Shown here: one piece after another, positions 26,679-36,321 of the stretch
How the letters are laid out: each line of letters begins with the position of its first letter
How positions within the stretch are numbered: the stretch's first letter is position 1
NCBI RefSeq assembly: GCF_009674775.1
Contig: NZ_WKKE01000014.1
Coordinates: 1 to 64,000, forward strand
DNA from: Flavobacterium sp. LC2016-23
GTDB taxonomy: Bacteria > Bacteroidota > Bacteroidia > Flavobacteriales > Flavobacteriaceae
Reading direction: 5' to 3'
DNA length: 64,000 nt
Notes under the pieces: model-generated
Database searches by the model: none
What the model was told of the DNA's origin: nothing
The model's input: the letters and a program-made list of their open reading frames with translations, nothing else
Translations under genes and position numbers: made by a program

Positions 26679-28607
26679 TTATTTTATTTTATCTAAAACA
26701 GCTACAAATCCTCCTCTTGGCAGACATCCGATATTCAAAATATCTCCTTTTTTTACTTTTAGTACTTCAATAGAAAATGACTTATCATTTTCACCGTCCT
26801 TAATAAGCTTTACGTTAAAATTACCCTTTTCCAGAAAACTGAAGTTAATTTTTAATGTTTGTCCTGTATCCTTCCCATTCAGTCCGCCTAAATACCATTG
26901 ATTTCCTTTTTTTCGGGCAATAATAACTTTCTCTCCCGGGTAACCGTCCAGAAGTTTTGTATTGTCCCAACATACGGGAACATTTTTCAGGAATTCTTTT
27001 GGTTCCGCTGGCAAATTATAGTAAGCTTCGGGCTTATCGGCAAAATGCTGAAAACCGGACTCAAAAACTACTGACAAAGCCAATTCATGTCCATAAGAGG
27101 TAATATGAGGATGCTGCGAATCTGAAAAAGTCACAGGAGTATAATCCATTGAACCAATTACATTGCGGGTAAAAGGCAAAGTAGTATTGTGCTCAGCGGC
27201 TTTGGAAGTAAGAACAGGTTTGTTGTTATACCATTCAGCTCCATAAACTGCTTCAGTGGTCATTAAGTTTGGATATGTTCTGGCCCATCCTCGCGGAACA
27301 GTTGCTCCGTGAAAATTTACCATTATTTGATACTTTGCCGCATCTTTCAGAATGTCTAAATAATATTTCATCATATCTTGCTGGTCTCCGGCAAAAAAAT
27401 CAACTTTAATACCATATACTCCGATTTTTTTAAGCCAGGCCAATTCTTTATCTCTTTTTTCAGCTGTTAACAAACGGTCATTCGGAGTTGGTTCAAGCCA
27501 TGCCGTACCCGAATTATACCACATCAAAGGTTTAATACCTTTACTTTTAGCATAATTTACGGCAGCTATTATATCTCCACCATTGGTCATAACATCCCAT
27601 TCCCAGTCAATGAGTACATAAGGCCATTTCATTTCTACAGCCAAATCAGTATACGCAACAACTTTTTGATAATCCTTGGAACCCCTGTTATAAGCCCAGT
27701 AAATCCAGGAAACTGCACCCGGTTTTATCCAGCTTGTTTTTTTTAATGTATTGGGTTCACTAACATCAGTAATCAAAGTAGATTCAACTATATCAGACAG
27801 TTCACCAATTATCAGAGTATGCCATTGCGAATTCCAGGGCAACATTGTTTTAACTCCTGTTTGCCTGAAATTATCTCTGGGAGAAGCATAACATACTTTG
27901 TATGCATTGGGATTTTTAAGATTACTTAATTTCGCAGCACAATTATTTTCTGTAATATTTGCTTCAGAAATTAATACCCAGACAGGGTTATTATTTACTT
28001 TGAACAATGCCGGAAATCCCCATTCCTGCTTGTTGTCCGCGCTCTTGCCTGTATCAGAAAAAGGGAAAAAATCTTCATAAGAGTCCGTGTAGGACTGCAA
28101 CCAGCGATTTGTTCCAGAGGGAATGGTATAAGTTGTCGTTTCATCAATAATATCAACTAATGCATCCGACTTATCTGTAAATTCATAACGAAATGCTACA
28201 CCATCATTATAAACTCTAAAAACAATATTTAAGGGTTCTCTATTTGAATTTACATATTTGAAGACTTTTTCAGTTCCTGCATTATCACACCATTTTTGTT
28301 TACCGGAAATCATTTCATAGTTCTGGTTTACCTCTTTGGGCTCCGATTCACTAATAAATTGCAAATTATCAGTGAATTTCTGGTCACTGCGCTCAATACC
28401 CAATGGTGAGTCTGGAATTACCTCAACATATTCGGATTTATTTTTATACATAATCTTAAAACTCACCTGAGCAAAAGAATTTTGGTCTGATGCTTTTTTT
28501 GAGTTAATGATTAATTTAATTTTTTTATTTGGCGAAACAATTTCCTGAGCGTTTATTGTAAAAGAAATTGAAATAAAAAGAGAGAGTAACGGATAAATGT
28601 ATTTCAT
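26679..28607 (-). CDS. GH97-family alpha-glycosidase (alpha-glucosidase/alpha-galactosidase)
   Basis: A 642-residue exported enzyme (signal peptide ~1-20, cleavage after NAQ). It follows the GH97 plan: N-terminal beta-supersandwich (~25-290), TIM-barrel with the DWEWD strand, GIKVDFF and the TTEAVYGAEW segment, then a C-terminal beta domain. An Asp in KVDF is characteristic of the retaining (galactosidase-type) branch, whereas SusB-like inverting members lack it; this is my reading, not a test. It follows the GH29 gene by 53 bp in one operon, probably under the divergent AraC regulator. Confidence 0.9.
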   Translation of the reverse strand: MKYIYPLLSLFISISFTINAQEIVSPNKKIKLIINSKKASDQNSFAQVSFKIMYKNKSEYVEVIPDSPLGIERSDQKFTDNLQFISESEPKEVNQNYEMISGKQKWCDNAGTEKVFKYVNSNREPLNIVFRVYNDGVAFRYEFTDKSDALVDIIDETTTYTIPSGTNRWLQSYTDSYEDFFPFSDTGKSADNKQEWGFPALFKVNNNPVWVLISEANITENNCAAKLSNLKNPNAYKVCYASPRDNFRQTGVKTMLPWNSQWHTLIIGELSDIVESTLITDVSEPNTLKKTSWIKPGAVSWIYWAYNRGSKDYQKVVAYTDLAVEMKWPYVLIDWEWDVMTNGGDIIAAVNYAKSKGIKPLMWYNSGTAWLEPTPNDRLLTAEKRDKELAWLKKIGVYGIKVDFFAGDQQDMMKYYLDILKDAAKYQIMVNFHGATVPRGWARTYPNLMTTEAVYGAEWYNNKPVLTSKAAEHNTTLPFTRNVIGSMDYTPVTFSDSQHPHITSYGHELALSVVFESGFQHFADKPEAYYNLPAEPKEFLKNVPVCWDNTKLLDGYPGEKVIIARKKGNQWYLGGLNGKDTGQTLKINFSFLEKGNFNVKLIKDGENDKSFSIEVLKVKKGDILNIGCLPRGGFVAVLDKIK

Positions 28608-28660
28608 TGTTATTTATTTGGTATGTGGCATTTGAGAAACTAATCTGAAATCAAATTTCA

Positions 28661-30307
28661 CTATGATATAATTTCCAGTGCATTTGCATAAGAAGTTGCC
28701 GGTTTTTGATTTGGAAAATAGACTTCAAGAGCACCTGAATGCTGTTTAAATGTCAATTTTTGACCTGTACTAACAAGTTTAATTTCTTTTATTTTAGTGG
28801 TATGATACGGTGATTCTTTTCCTAAACTTTTAATAATGACGGTACCACTTTCGGGCCAAGCCATTACTGTTGCGTAAAGTATCTTATCTTTTTGTACAAA
28901 ACGAATATCTTCTGAAGTATAAGGCTTTCCTTTTCCTTCGTTAAAACCCTGGGCGGTCAATGCTCCGGCACTCTCTTGCTGCGGACCTTCTCCAAATATT
29001 TTCCATGGCCGTGTACCATAAATACTTTTGCTGTTTAGTTTCATCCAAACCCCAACTTCAGTAACGATTTCACGTTCTAATTCATCAATACTTCCATCTC
29101 CTCTTACAGGAATATTTAACATTAAATTCCCGTTCTTGCTTACCACATCAATTAAGGTATGAATAACTGTTTTAGCCGTTTTATAACGTTTGTTGTTATA
29201 AACATCTCTGTTGTAATGCCATTCGCCAATACAGGTATCTGTTTGACAGGGCAAAGGTTCTATACTGTTACTATGTCCTTTTTCAATATCCCAAACGATA
29301 GCTTTGCGTTGTTGCTCATCCAAAATTTTACCGGTAACAACGGTTTGAACGGTTTTGTTTTTTTCAATACTTTTATTGTATAAATGTGCCGCAATGCGCA
29401 AACCGGCATCACTAACAGGCCAGAGCGGTAAGGCCGTATCATCAAAATAAACCAAATCAGGATTGTATTTATCTATTAAATCAATAGTTCGGTCATGAAA
29501 TTTTTCCATGTAGGCTTCTGATGGTTTTGCCACTCCATTTCCCCAATTCCATTGACTATGAATAGTTCCGTTATCCAAACTATTTTCACTCAATGGATGA
29601 TTTTGAGCATATAATTCCTGAGGATCTAACCCTTCCCACCAGGTTCCTTTTCCATCTTCTTTGGTTAATTTACCATCATAAGAAACTCCCGCTAACGCCC
29701 CTTTTTTGTCTGAACGTTGTGAAGTTTCAAGCCAGCTCCAGGTATGGGCTGCATGAACACTAACGGCAAAGTGAAGTCCTGCTTTACGGGCTGCTTTTTC
29801 CCAACCGGCTATAATATCTTTTTTAGGCCCCATTTGGGTTGAATTCCAATTTGGCTGGTATTTACTGTCGTAAAGATCTAAATTGTCATGATGATTGGCC
29901 ATCGCCATAAAATATTTGGCCCCGGAATCTTTGTATAAATTTACCAATTCTTCGGGATTCCAATTATCAGCTTTCCAAACATTAATTACATCTTTAAAAC
30001 CAAACTTAGAAGGATGTCCATACTTTTTTAAATGTATCTTATACTGCCAGGAGTCTTCTTCATACATTCCACGGGCATACCAATCTCCGGCTTCCGGTTC
30101 ACATTGAGGGCCCCAGTGTGCCCACATTCCAAATTTAGCATCGCGAAACCAATCCGGAACCTGATATTTGCTTAAAGAATCCCAGGTAGGTTCAAAAACA
30201 CCTTTGAAAGCGGGAGCGTTAAGGATATAGGAATGTCCCAATAAAGGAGATAAATAGAGTCCTGCGAGGGCTGACATACCTAGTTTTAAAGCATTTCTTC
30301 TTTTCAT
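28661..30307 (-). CDS. GH29-family alpha-L-fucosidase
   Basis: A 548-residue protein with a Tat-like signal (MKRRNALKLG then a hydrophobic stretch). The body starts with WFRDAKFGMWAHWGPQ and contains YFMAMANHHDN, the paired-His substrate loop of GH29, and DLVYFDD, where the first Asp is the expected nucleophile. A C-terminal beta domain follows. It removes alpha-L-fucose or a related sugar from glycans in the periplasm or at the surface. First gene of the GH29-GH97 operon, transcribed away from the AraC gene. The acid/base residue was not identified. Confidence 0.9.
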   Translation of the reverse strand: MKRRNALKLGMSALAGLYLSPLLGHSYILNAPAFKGVFEPTWDSLSKYQVPDWFRDAKFGMWAHWGPQCEPEAGDWYARGMYEEDSWQYKIHLKKYGHPSKFGFKDVINVWKADNWNPEELVNLYKDSGAKYFMAMANHHDNLDLYDSKYQPNWNSTQMGPKKDIIAGWEKAARKAGLHFAVSVHAAHTWSWLETSQRSDKKGALAGVSYDGKLTKEDGKGTWWEGLDPQELYAQNHPLSENSLDNGTIHSQWNWGNGVAKPSEAYMEKFHDRTIDLIDKYNPDLVYFDDTALPLWPVSDAGLRIAAHLYNKSIEKNKTVQTVVTGKILDEQQRKAIVWDIEKGHSNSIEPLPCQTDTCIGEWHYNRDVYNNKRYKTAKTVIHTLIDVVSKNGNLMLNIPVRGDGSIDELEREIVTEVGVWMKLNSKSIYGTRPWKIFGEGPQQESAGALTAQGFNEGKGKPYTSEDIRFVQKDKILYATVMAWPESGTVIIKSLGKESPYHTTKIKEIKLVSTGQKLTFKQHSGALEVYFPNQKPATSYANALEIIS

Positions 30308-30456
30308 AATTTGAATACTAATTTATACATTTCCGATTTTATTCGTTTATTTAAAAGTGCTATTTTATATTAAATTAAGTCCAGGCTTTTATATGACAGT
30401 TATTTATAGCTAAATTTGATTATAGGTTTTTAATGGACTATTTTAATAAGCATAAA

Positions 30457-30464
30457 CAAATGTA
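30457..30464 (-). promoter_or_regulatory. Promoter -7 box of the GH29-GH97 operon
   Basis: On the minus strand TACATTTG matches TAnnTTTG. It predicts a start near 30450 and a leader of about 140 nt. No TTG -33 box sits at normal spacing; instead the AraC-type direct repeats occupy about -36 to -77, the arrangement of an activator-dependent promoter. Confidence 0.5.
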
Positions 30465-30485
30465 GAATATACACGTGTAGAATTA

Positions 30486-30526
30486 ATTATTCAAAAACGA
30501 TTTTTTATTATTCAAAAACGATTTTT
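30486..30526. promoter_or_regulatory. Two perfect 20-bp direct repeats, candidate AraC binding sites
   Basis: ATTATTCAAAAACGATTTTT occurs at 30486-30505 and again at 30507-30526, exactly 21 bp (two helical turns) apart. This is the spacing used by AraC-family dimers. The pair lies between the divergent GH29 promoter and the AraC start codon (22 bp downstream), so one site could serve both activation of the glycosidases and autoregulation. Confidence 0.75.
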
Positions 30527-30547
30527 CAGCCTACTTTTACTATTACT

Positions 30548-31429
30548 ATGTCAAAAAGCACTTTCAAACATTCATTTTCTTTATTGAACATTGATTATGT
30601 GAAACTGAATAAAAAATGGAATTTCAACAATGTAATCAGTCCTTATTACCGGCTTTATTACATTGATGAAGGAATGGGATCTATTTCTCACAGTTCCGAC
30701 AAGTTGATTTTAGAACCTGGTTATTTGTATCTTATTCCTAGTTTTACCATTTGTAATTTGAATTGCGAGGAATATTTGAGTCAATATTTCATTCATTTTT
30801 TTGAGGAATCTCCTGATGGAATTTCTTTGTTTAATCAAAATAAAAATGTGATGAAATTGCCCGCCACGGAAACTGACATTGTTCTTATCAAACAAATGCT
30901 GCGGGAAAATCCCAGAAGAGGAATTAACAGGTCTGACAATCCTAAAGTATATGAAAAAGAAGTTTATTACAAGGAATACCAATCCCTTAACAATCAACTC
31001 AAACCGCACCTCATCTTTGAAAATCAGGGGACATTACTTTTATTGATTTCAAGATTTTTGAATACTAAAAGTTTCAAACAAAACACTCCGCAAAACACTC
31101 CCTCAAAAATTCTGGATACGATGAGTTATATTCAACTTCATTTAGGCGAGAATTTAACTGTGGTAGAATTAGCCAAAAGAGTGAATCAAAATAAGGATTA
31201 TTTTTCGAAACAATTTCTACTTCATAACGGACAGCGACCTTTAAATTATATTCACGAAAAAAAGATCGAAAGAGCACAATACCTTATTGCCACAACAAAC
31301 AAGAGTCTTCTTGAAATAGCCTTAGATACCGGTTTCTCAAACTTACCGCACTTTTCAAAAATATTCAGGAAAATAGTGCGTATTACTCCCGGAAAATATC
31401 GTCATCAAAATAATAAACTTTCCTTGTGA
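30548..31429 (+). CDS. AraC-family regulator of the GH29-GH97 operon
   Basis: A 293-residue protein with an N-terminal cupin-like sugar-sensing domain (~20-160; YYRLYYIDEGMGSI, then LEPGYLYLIP) and a C-terminal AraC HTH pair (~190-290; LTVVELAKRVNQNKDYFSKQ and LLEIALDTGFSNLPHFSKIF). It is divergent from GH29. The short 22-bp distance from its ATG to the direct repeats suggests self-control. The inducer is probably a fucose- or galactose-type sugar, by inference from the enzymes. Confidence 0.9.
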   Translation: MSKSTFKHSFSLLNIDYVKLNKKWNFNNVISPYYRLYYIDEGMGSISHSSDKLILEPGYLYLIPSFTICNLNCEEYLSQYFIHFFEESPDGISLFNQNKNVMKLPATETDIVLIKQMLRENPRRGINRSDNPKVYEKEVYYKEYQSLNNQLKPHLIFENQGTLLLLISRFLNTKSFKQNTPQNTPSKILDTMSYIQLHLGENLTVVELAKRVNQNKDYFSKQFLLHNGQRPLNYIHEKKIERAQYLIATTNKSLLEIALDTGFSNLPHFSKIFRKIVRITPGKYRHQNNKLSL

Positions 31430-31725
31430 TTCTATTGGATTTACAAAATAATTCATAAACACTATGGAAACCTCTAAAAAAACTAAGCTTTTTCTTTTGT
31501 AATTCTTCACCTTAAAAAACACATCTCCCAAAAAATTGAATATATGGCTACAGGAACATCAACAATAAGCAACTAAATAACTTATAGTCTTAATAATTAA
31601 CAAATACCTTTTTCAACGACTGTTTTTGCCTTTCTATCGAAATACAAATACTCTGCAGCGGTTTTCTAATGACCTTTACGTAAGAAAACAAAGCAATAGT
31701 GCTTATAACTAAAAACCTTACTATT

Positions 31726-32199
31726 ATGAAAGCAACAATTGGTATTACAGAAAAAAACACAGCCGCTGTTTCTAATGAATTGACAAAATTATTAGCCGAT
31801 GAATTTGTACTTTATACTAAAACCAGAAATGCGCACTGGAACGTAACAGGAGATAATTTTCATGCGAATCACATTTTCTTTGAAAATCAATACAAACAAT
31901 TAGATGAAATTATAGACAGTGTTGCGGAACGTATTCGTAAAATTGGACACTACGCACCCGCAACATTAAAAACCTATCTTGAACTTACGCATCTTACGGA
32001 ATACAGCGAAAGAACAAACGACGGCTTAGGTTTTATGAAAGACCTATTGAAAGACCATGAAAGTATTATTGAATTTATCCGCGGAAACATAACTCCTTTT
32101 GCCAATGATTACAAAGATTATGGCTCAAGCGATTTTATTACCGGATTAATAGAAATACATGAAGAAATGGCCTGGATGATCCGTTCTTACTTTAGATAA
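31726..32199 (+). CDS. dps: Dps-family ferritin-like DNA-protecting protein
   Basis: A 157-residue four-helix Dps protein. The ferroxidase signature is clear: NAHWNVTGDNFHANHIFFEN followed by LDEIIDSVAERI. Dps dodecamers oxidise and store iron with hydrogen peroxide and shield DNA under stress. I chose the ATG at 31726; a GTG at 31699 is in frame but would add nine residues not typical of the family. It is monocistronic; no promoter box was recognised in the 296-bp region before it (31430-31725), which holds only two possible tiny peptides and no other gene. Confidence 0.93.
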   Translation: MKATIGITEKNTAAVSNELTKLLADEFVLYTKTRNAHWNVTGDNFHANHIFFENQYKQLDEIIDSVAERIRKIGHYAPATLKTYLELTHLTEYSERTNDGLGFMKDLLKDHESIIEFIRGNITPFANDYKDYGSSDFITGLIEIHEEMAWMIRSYFR

Positions 32200-32214
32200 A
32201 TAACAGGGAATAAG

Positions 32215-32222
32215 TATATTTG
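32215..32222 (+). promoter_or_regulatory. Promoter -7 box of the LytTR/hybrid-kinase operon
   Basis: TATATTTG matches TAnnTTTG and lies 23 bp upstream of the LytTR ATG, predicting a leader of about 20 nt. No TTG -33 element at proper spacing is evident. Confidence 0.5.
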
Positions 32223-32245
32223 TCTAAACCAAAAACCAGATACCC

Positions 32246-32941
32246 ATGAAAGCGTTAATTGTTGATGACAATGATATTGCAAGAACCACTTTATCTCACC
32301 TGGCCCGACAAGTTCCCAATCTTACTGTTGTAAATGAGTATTGTAATGCCATGGAGGCATATCATCATTTACAGGAAAATCACATAGACCTGATATTTCT
32401 GGATATTGAAATGCCTGAAATGACCGGAATCGAATTGACAAAAAATTTATCGGGCAAAGATATTATCATCATTTTTACATCTTCTAAAAAAGAATATGCG
32501 CTGGAAGCATTTGAATTGAATATCGCAGATTATATTCTAAAACCGGTTACCCCTGCAAGATTTTTACAGGCAGTAAGTAAAGCGCAGTCTATAATCGAAA
32601 GCCGAAAAGAAAATGTACAATTCAGTAAAGAAGAATTTTTATTTGTCAGGGATTCTAATATTACAAGACGCTTAAAACTGGACGATATTTTTTATGCCGA
32701 AGCAATGGGCGACTATGTAAAGTTTTATACTAAGGAAAAAATGTTTGCCATACATGGTAAAATGAAAACTGCCGAGGAACGTCTCCCAAAAGATGATTTC
32801 ATTAGAGTACATCGTTCTTACATCGTTTCTATAAGTAAAATTGACACTTTACAAGATGGCGGTATTATGATTAATAAAAAATTTATTCCCGTTGCCGATG
32901 CTTACCGAAAAGCTCTTAACAAAAGAATGAATGTTTTTTAA
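32246..32941 (+). CDS. LytTR-type response regulator
   Basis: A 231-residue regulator: receiver domain (~1-118) with acidic pocket VDDND and phospho-acceptor Asp53 (FLDIEMPEM), then a LytTR DNA-binding domain (~130-231; FYAEAMGDYVKFYT and FIRVHRSYIVSI). The hybrid kinase gene starts 82 bp later on the same strand, so the two probably signal together. The LytTR target sites are unknown. Confidence 0.93.
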   Translation: MKALIVDDNDIARTTLSHLARQVPNLTVVNEYCNAMEAYHHLQENHIDLIFLDIEMPEMTGIELTKNLSGKDIIIIFTSSKKEYALEAFELNIADYILKPVTPARFLQAVSKAQSIIESRKENVQFSKEEFLFVRDSNITRRLKLDDIFYAEAMGDYVKFYTKEKMFAIHGKMKTAEERLPKDDFIRVHRSYIVSISKIDTLQDGGIMINKKFIPVADAYRKALNKRMNVF

Positions 32942-33023
32942 AAAGCATCTTTCATCCTGTTGCATAAAGTTCTAATCTTTTACCTCATTCAAATAAGGTA
33001 AACAATTCATTTACAATTATTTT

Positions 33024-35237
33024 ATGATAAATACATCTACTGTAATGGGTAACAAACGCTTTAGCTATTTTATAATAAGCAGTTTTATTTTGTGCAGTAT
33101 ATTACTGATTGCTGTACAACTAAATTCGGCCAAAAATACTAAAGAACTCATCAGAAACAACAACACACTCTTAAACGAACTGCGTTCAAGCAATCATCTC
33201 AGGGAAATTGACCGCGATATTTTGGGAGTCGAAAGCAGGATCAGGGCTTCAATTGCCACCAACGATACCACACATTTAGAAGGTATTGATCAGAAAATTA
33301 AACAGATTAGAAATTTTCTTGATTCGTTATCTGTAGATAATGAAGACCCTGAAGAAGAAAAATTAATACAAAGACTGGGAGTTCTGGCGCAGGATAAGAT
33401 GAAGACAAAAGGAAAACTTTTGCACCGCTATGACTCTTTGGGAAATATGGATGACGAAAGTTCAATCGTAAACCCGCAGGCACGAATTATTTCTAATGAA
33501 ATTACAGATATTACAGCTAAAATTTATCACAAACGTCAGCTGCGTATGGTTGAGCTCAGTAATTTAAGTCAGGAAATGGGCCGTAGAGCAAAATTGTATG
33601 ACATTTCATTGTTGGTTTTATTAATTGCAAGCGGTGCCGTTATAGGGTATCATATCATGCGCCAATTCAGAAGACAGCATTTTCTGATTAAGGAACTGGA
33701 CATTGCAGAAAAAAAAGCATCTGTTGCCGCCCAGACCAAGGAAAATTTCCTGGCCAACATGAGCCACGAAATCAGAACACCTCTCAGCGGTATTTTGGGA
33801 TTTACCAATTTGCTGCAGAAAAGAACCCTGGATGAAACTTCAACCGAATTTGTAACTTCTATTCAACGTTCCGGCGAAAATTTAATGAACATTATTAATG
33901 ACATACTTGATTTATCTAAAATCGAAGCAGGAATGATGCGTATCACACCCGGTATTTTCAGCATCAATGGATTAGTAGATTCTGTTGAAACGCTTTTTTC
34001 AGAACGGGTAAAAGAAAAAAGATTAACCATTTCCAGCAAAGTTGAAACATCAATACCCGATACATTGACTGGTGATGCTACCAGACTGACACAAATATTA
34101 GTAAACCTTATCGGTAACGCCATAAAATTTACACATCAGGGAACCGTAAGCATTGAAGTTTATAACAAACAGCAAAGTGAAAATCGAATCACACTGGGTT
34201 TCAAAATTACGGATACCGGAATTGGAATTGATAAGGAAAAATTAACCGAAGTGTTTGAAAGGTTTAATCAGGGTGAAGACTCTACAACCCGAAATTACGG
34301 CGGAACAGGATTGGGATTATCGATTGTAAAAAGGCTTATTTTATTGCAGGATGGGGATATCGAAGTAAGCAGTGAACAGGGAAAAGGAACCTCTTTTAAT
34401 TTTTACATTCCATATGGAATTGCCAAAGAACAGCTTAATTCAGTACCTGTTGCGAATATTGGGCACTTTAAAGACATATCCAGTACCGCTTTGAGAGTTT
34501 TGGTTGTTGATGACAATGCGATCAATCAGAGTTTAATGAAACATTTACTCTCACAATGGAATGTTAATTTTGATATGGCGTCTAATGGTTTGGAAGCGGT
34601 TGAATACCTTAGAAAAAAAGATTGTGATCTCGTTTTAATGGATTTACAAATGCCTCAAATGGACGGATATACGGCTGTTCAGCAGATTCGTGAAATCTTA
34701 AAACTGGATATTCCGATAATTGCCATGACGGCACATGCCCTGCCCGGCGAAAGAGAAAAATGTCTCAGCCGGGGGATGAATGAATACATTTCGAAACCTA
34801 TAAAAGAGGAAGAACTTTTCAAACTGATTGCTAATTTTGGATTGAAAGAATTAAAATCAGAGGAAGTAAAAGTCCCGGAATCCAATCCTGTTTTTCAACA
34901 CATTGATCTTACCTATATGAAGTCCGTAAGCGGTGGAAATAAAAACTTTGAACAAACGGTAGCCACTCAATTTATTGAGAATGTGCCCGCACATTTGGAA
35001 CAGCTTAGCTCAGCTTATCAAAATGATGATTTTAAGATGGTAAAACTAAGAGCGCACGATTTAAAATCAAGTGCTGCCATTATGGGTTTACAGGCTATTT
35101 TAGAAGAAAAACTGGATCTTCTTGAAGTATCTTGTGATAAAAACACTATCACAGAAAGTACGCTGGAAAATGTAAAAAATATACTAACTGAAGCTGTTTT
35201 TGAAGCTAAAATACTTTTAAAACAATTAAAAAAATAA
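33024..35237 (+). CDS. Hybrid sensor histidine kinase with receiver and Hpt domains
   Basis: A 737-residue membrane kinase. Two transmembrane helices (~13-32 and ~194-212) bracket a helical sensor region resembling CHASE3. Then come HisKA with NMSHEIRTPL (His248), HATPase (GTGLGLSIVKRL), a receiver (VVDDNAIN; acceptor Asp540) and a C-terminal Hpt domain (His678 in RAHDLKSSA). This allows an internal His-Asp-His relay that could pass phosphate to the LytTR regulator upstream. The signal is unknown. The old yellow enzyme gene begins 4 bp after its stop, so they are co-transcribed. Confidence 0.93.
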   Translation: MINTSTVMGNKRFSYFIISSFILCSILLIAVQLNSAKNTKELIRNNNTLLNELRSSNHLREIDRDILGVESRIRASIATNDTTHLEGIDQKIKQIRNFLDSLSVDNEDPEEEKLIQRLGVLAQDKMKTKGKLLHRYDSLGNMDDESSIVNPQARIISNEITDITAKIYHKRQLRMVELSNLSQEMGRRAKLYDISLLVLLIASGAVIGYHIMRQFRRQHFLIKELDIAEKKASVAAQTKENFLANMSHEIRTPLSGILGFTNLLQKRTLDETSTEFVTSIQRSGENLMNIINDILDLSKIEAGMMRITPGIFSINGLVDSVETLFSERVKEKRLTISSKVETSIPDTLTGDATRLTQILVNLIGNAIKFTHQGTVSIEVYNKQQSENRITLGFKITDTGIGIDKEKLTEVFERFNQGEDSTTRNYGGTGLGLSIVKRLILLQDGDIEVSSEQGKGTSFNFYIPYGIAKEQLNSVPVANIGHFKDISSTALRVLVVDDNAINQSLMKHLLSQWNVNFDMASNGLEAVEYLRKKDCDLVLMDLQMPQMDGYTAVQQIREILKLDIPIIAMTAHALPGEREKCLSRGMNEYISKPIKEEELFKLIANFGLKELKSEEVKVPESNPVFQHIDLTYMKSVSGGNKNFEQTVATQFIENVPAHLEQLSSAYQNDDFKMVKLRAHDLKSSAAIMGLQAILEEKLDLLEVSCDKNTITESTLENVKNILTEAVFEAKILLKQLKK

Positions 35238-35241
35238 AGAA

Positions 35242-36300
35242 ATGGATTTATTCTCACCAATAAAACTGCGTAATCTTACCCTGAAAAACAGGATTGTATT
35301 ATCTCCTATGCAACAATACAGCGCCCAGGACGGAATACCTAACAACTGGCATTTAGTACATCTAGGAAGTCGCGCTGTCGGAGGAGCCGGATTAATTCTG
35401 ACCGAATGTACAGCAGTTTCTCCAGAAGGATTAGCAACCCTGTATGATGTCGGAATCTGGAATGAGCAGCAGCAAAATGCCTGGAAAAACATTGTAGATT
35501 TCGTTCATCAGCAAGATGCTAAAGTGGGAATTCAGTTATGGCATTCCGGAGCCAAAGGAAGTCTTCATCATCCAAATGAGCGAATGAAACCGCTTACGAA
35601 GGAAGAAGGCGGCTGGGTCGTAAAATCATCTTCTGCGACAGAAGTTAACGGAGTCGTAACCCAGGCATTTACTATTGCCGAAATTCAGGAACTTAAAACC
35701 TCTTTTATAAAAGCGGCACTGCGCGCAGTCGATGCAGGATTTGATGCTATTGAAGTGCATGCCGGACACGGCTATTTGTTCCAACAATTTTACTCGGAAG
35801 TTGTCAATCAACGCACGGATGAATATGGAGGAAATTTCGAAAACAGAATCCGTTTTTTAGTAGAAACAGTTCAGGAAATCAGAAAAGTAATTCCCGAAAG
35901 TATGCCCATTATGGTTAGAATTTCAGCGGTTGATTATATAGAAACTGCTCTGGGATGGACTTTAGATGACAGCGTTGCACTTTCAAAAATATTAAAAGAA
36001 AATGGGGTTGATTTCATAACGGCATCCGGAGGAGGATTTACAAATGTGAGTAAGGATAAAGTCTATCCCGGTTATCAGGTTCCGTTTGCAGAAAAAATCA
36101 AAGAGGAAACAGGCATTTTAACCGGAGCCGTCGGAATGATTACGAAAGCTGAACAGGCAAATGCAATTATCGCTAACAATCAAGCCGATTTAGTATTTAT
36201 TGCCAGAGAACATTTGCGCAATCCTTATTTTAGCATACACGCTGCCAAGGAATTAGAAATGGATATAGAAATTCCGTGGCAGTATAAAAGAGCTTTTTAA
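35242..36300 (+). CDS. NADH:flavin oxidoreductase, old yellow enzyme family (YqjM class)
   Basis: A 352-residue FMN-dependent TIM-barrel. It shows the catalytic-site motif HAGHGYLFQQFYS, the family segment NQRTDEYGG and the C-terminal FMN phosphate region. The N-terminus LFSPIKLRNLTLKNRIVLSPM with a Cys-containing active site (LTECTAV) resembles the thermophilic-like/YqjM class. It reduces activated alkenes such as enones or quinones with NAD(P)H. It is coupled to a two-component system, suggesting a role in electrophile stress. Confidence 0.9.
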   Translation: MDLFSPIKLRNLTLKNRIVLSPMQQYSAQDGIPNNWHLVHLGSRAVGGAGLILTECTAVSPEGLATLYDVGIWNEQQQNAWKNIVDFVHQQDAKVGIQLWHSGAKGSLHHPNERMKPLTKEEGGWVVKSSSATEVNGVVTQAFTIAEIQELKTSFIKAALRAVDAGFDAIEVHAGHGYLFQQFYSEVVNQRTDEYGGNFENRIRFLVETVQEIRKVIPESMPIMVRISAVDYIETALGWTLDDSVALSKILKENGVDFITASGGGFTNVSKDKVYPGYQVPFAEKIKEETGILTGAVGMITKAEQANAIIANNQADLVFIAREHLRNPYFSIHAAKELEMDIEIPWQYKRAF

Positions 36301-36321
36301 TCACATTAAACAAATAGTATT

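Noticed and set aside
30532..30539. TACTTTTA as -7 box for the AraC gene
   Set aside because: It matches 7 of 8 positions in a T-rich stretch and leaves a 5-nt leader; too weak to list as a promoter.
31464..31592. Two tiny open frames (12 and 10 codons) before dps as leader peptides
   Set aside because: They are too short, have no ribosome-related or attenuator structure, and are expected by chance in AT-rich DNA.
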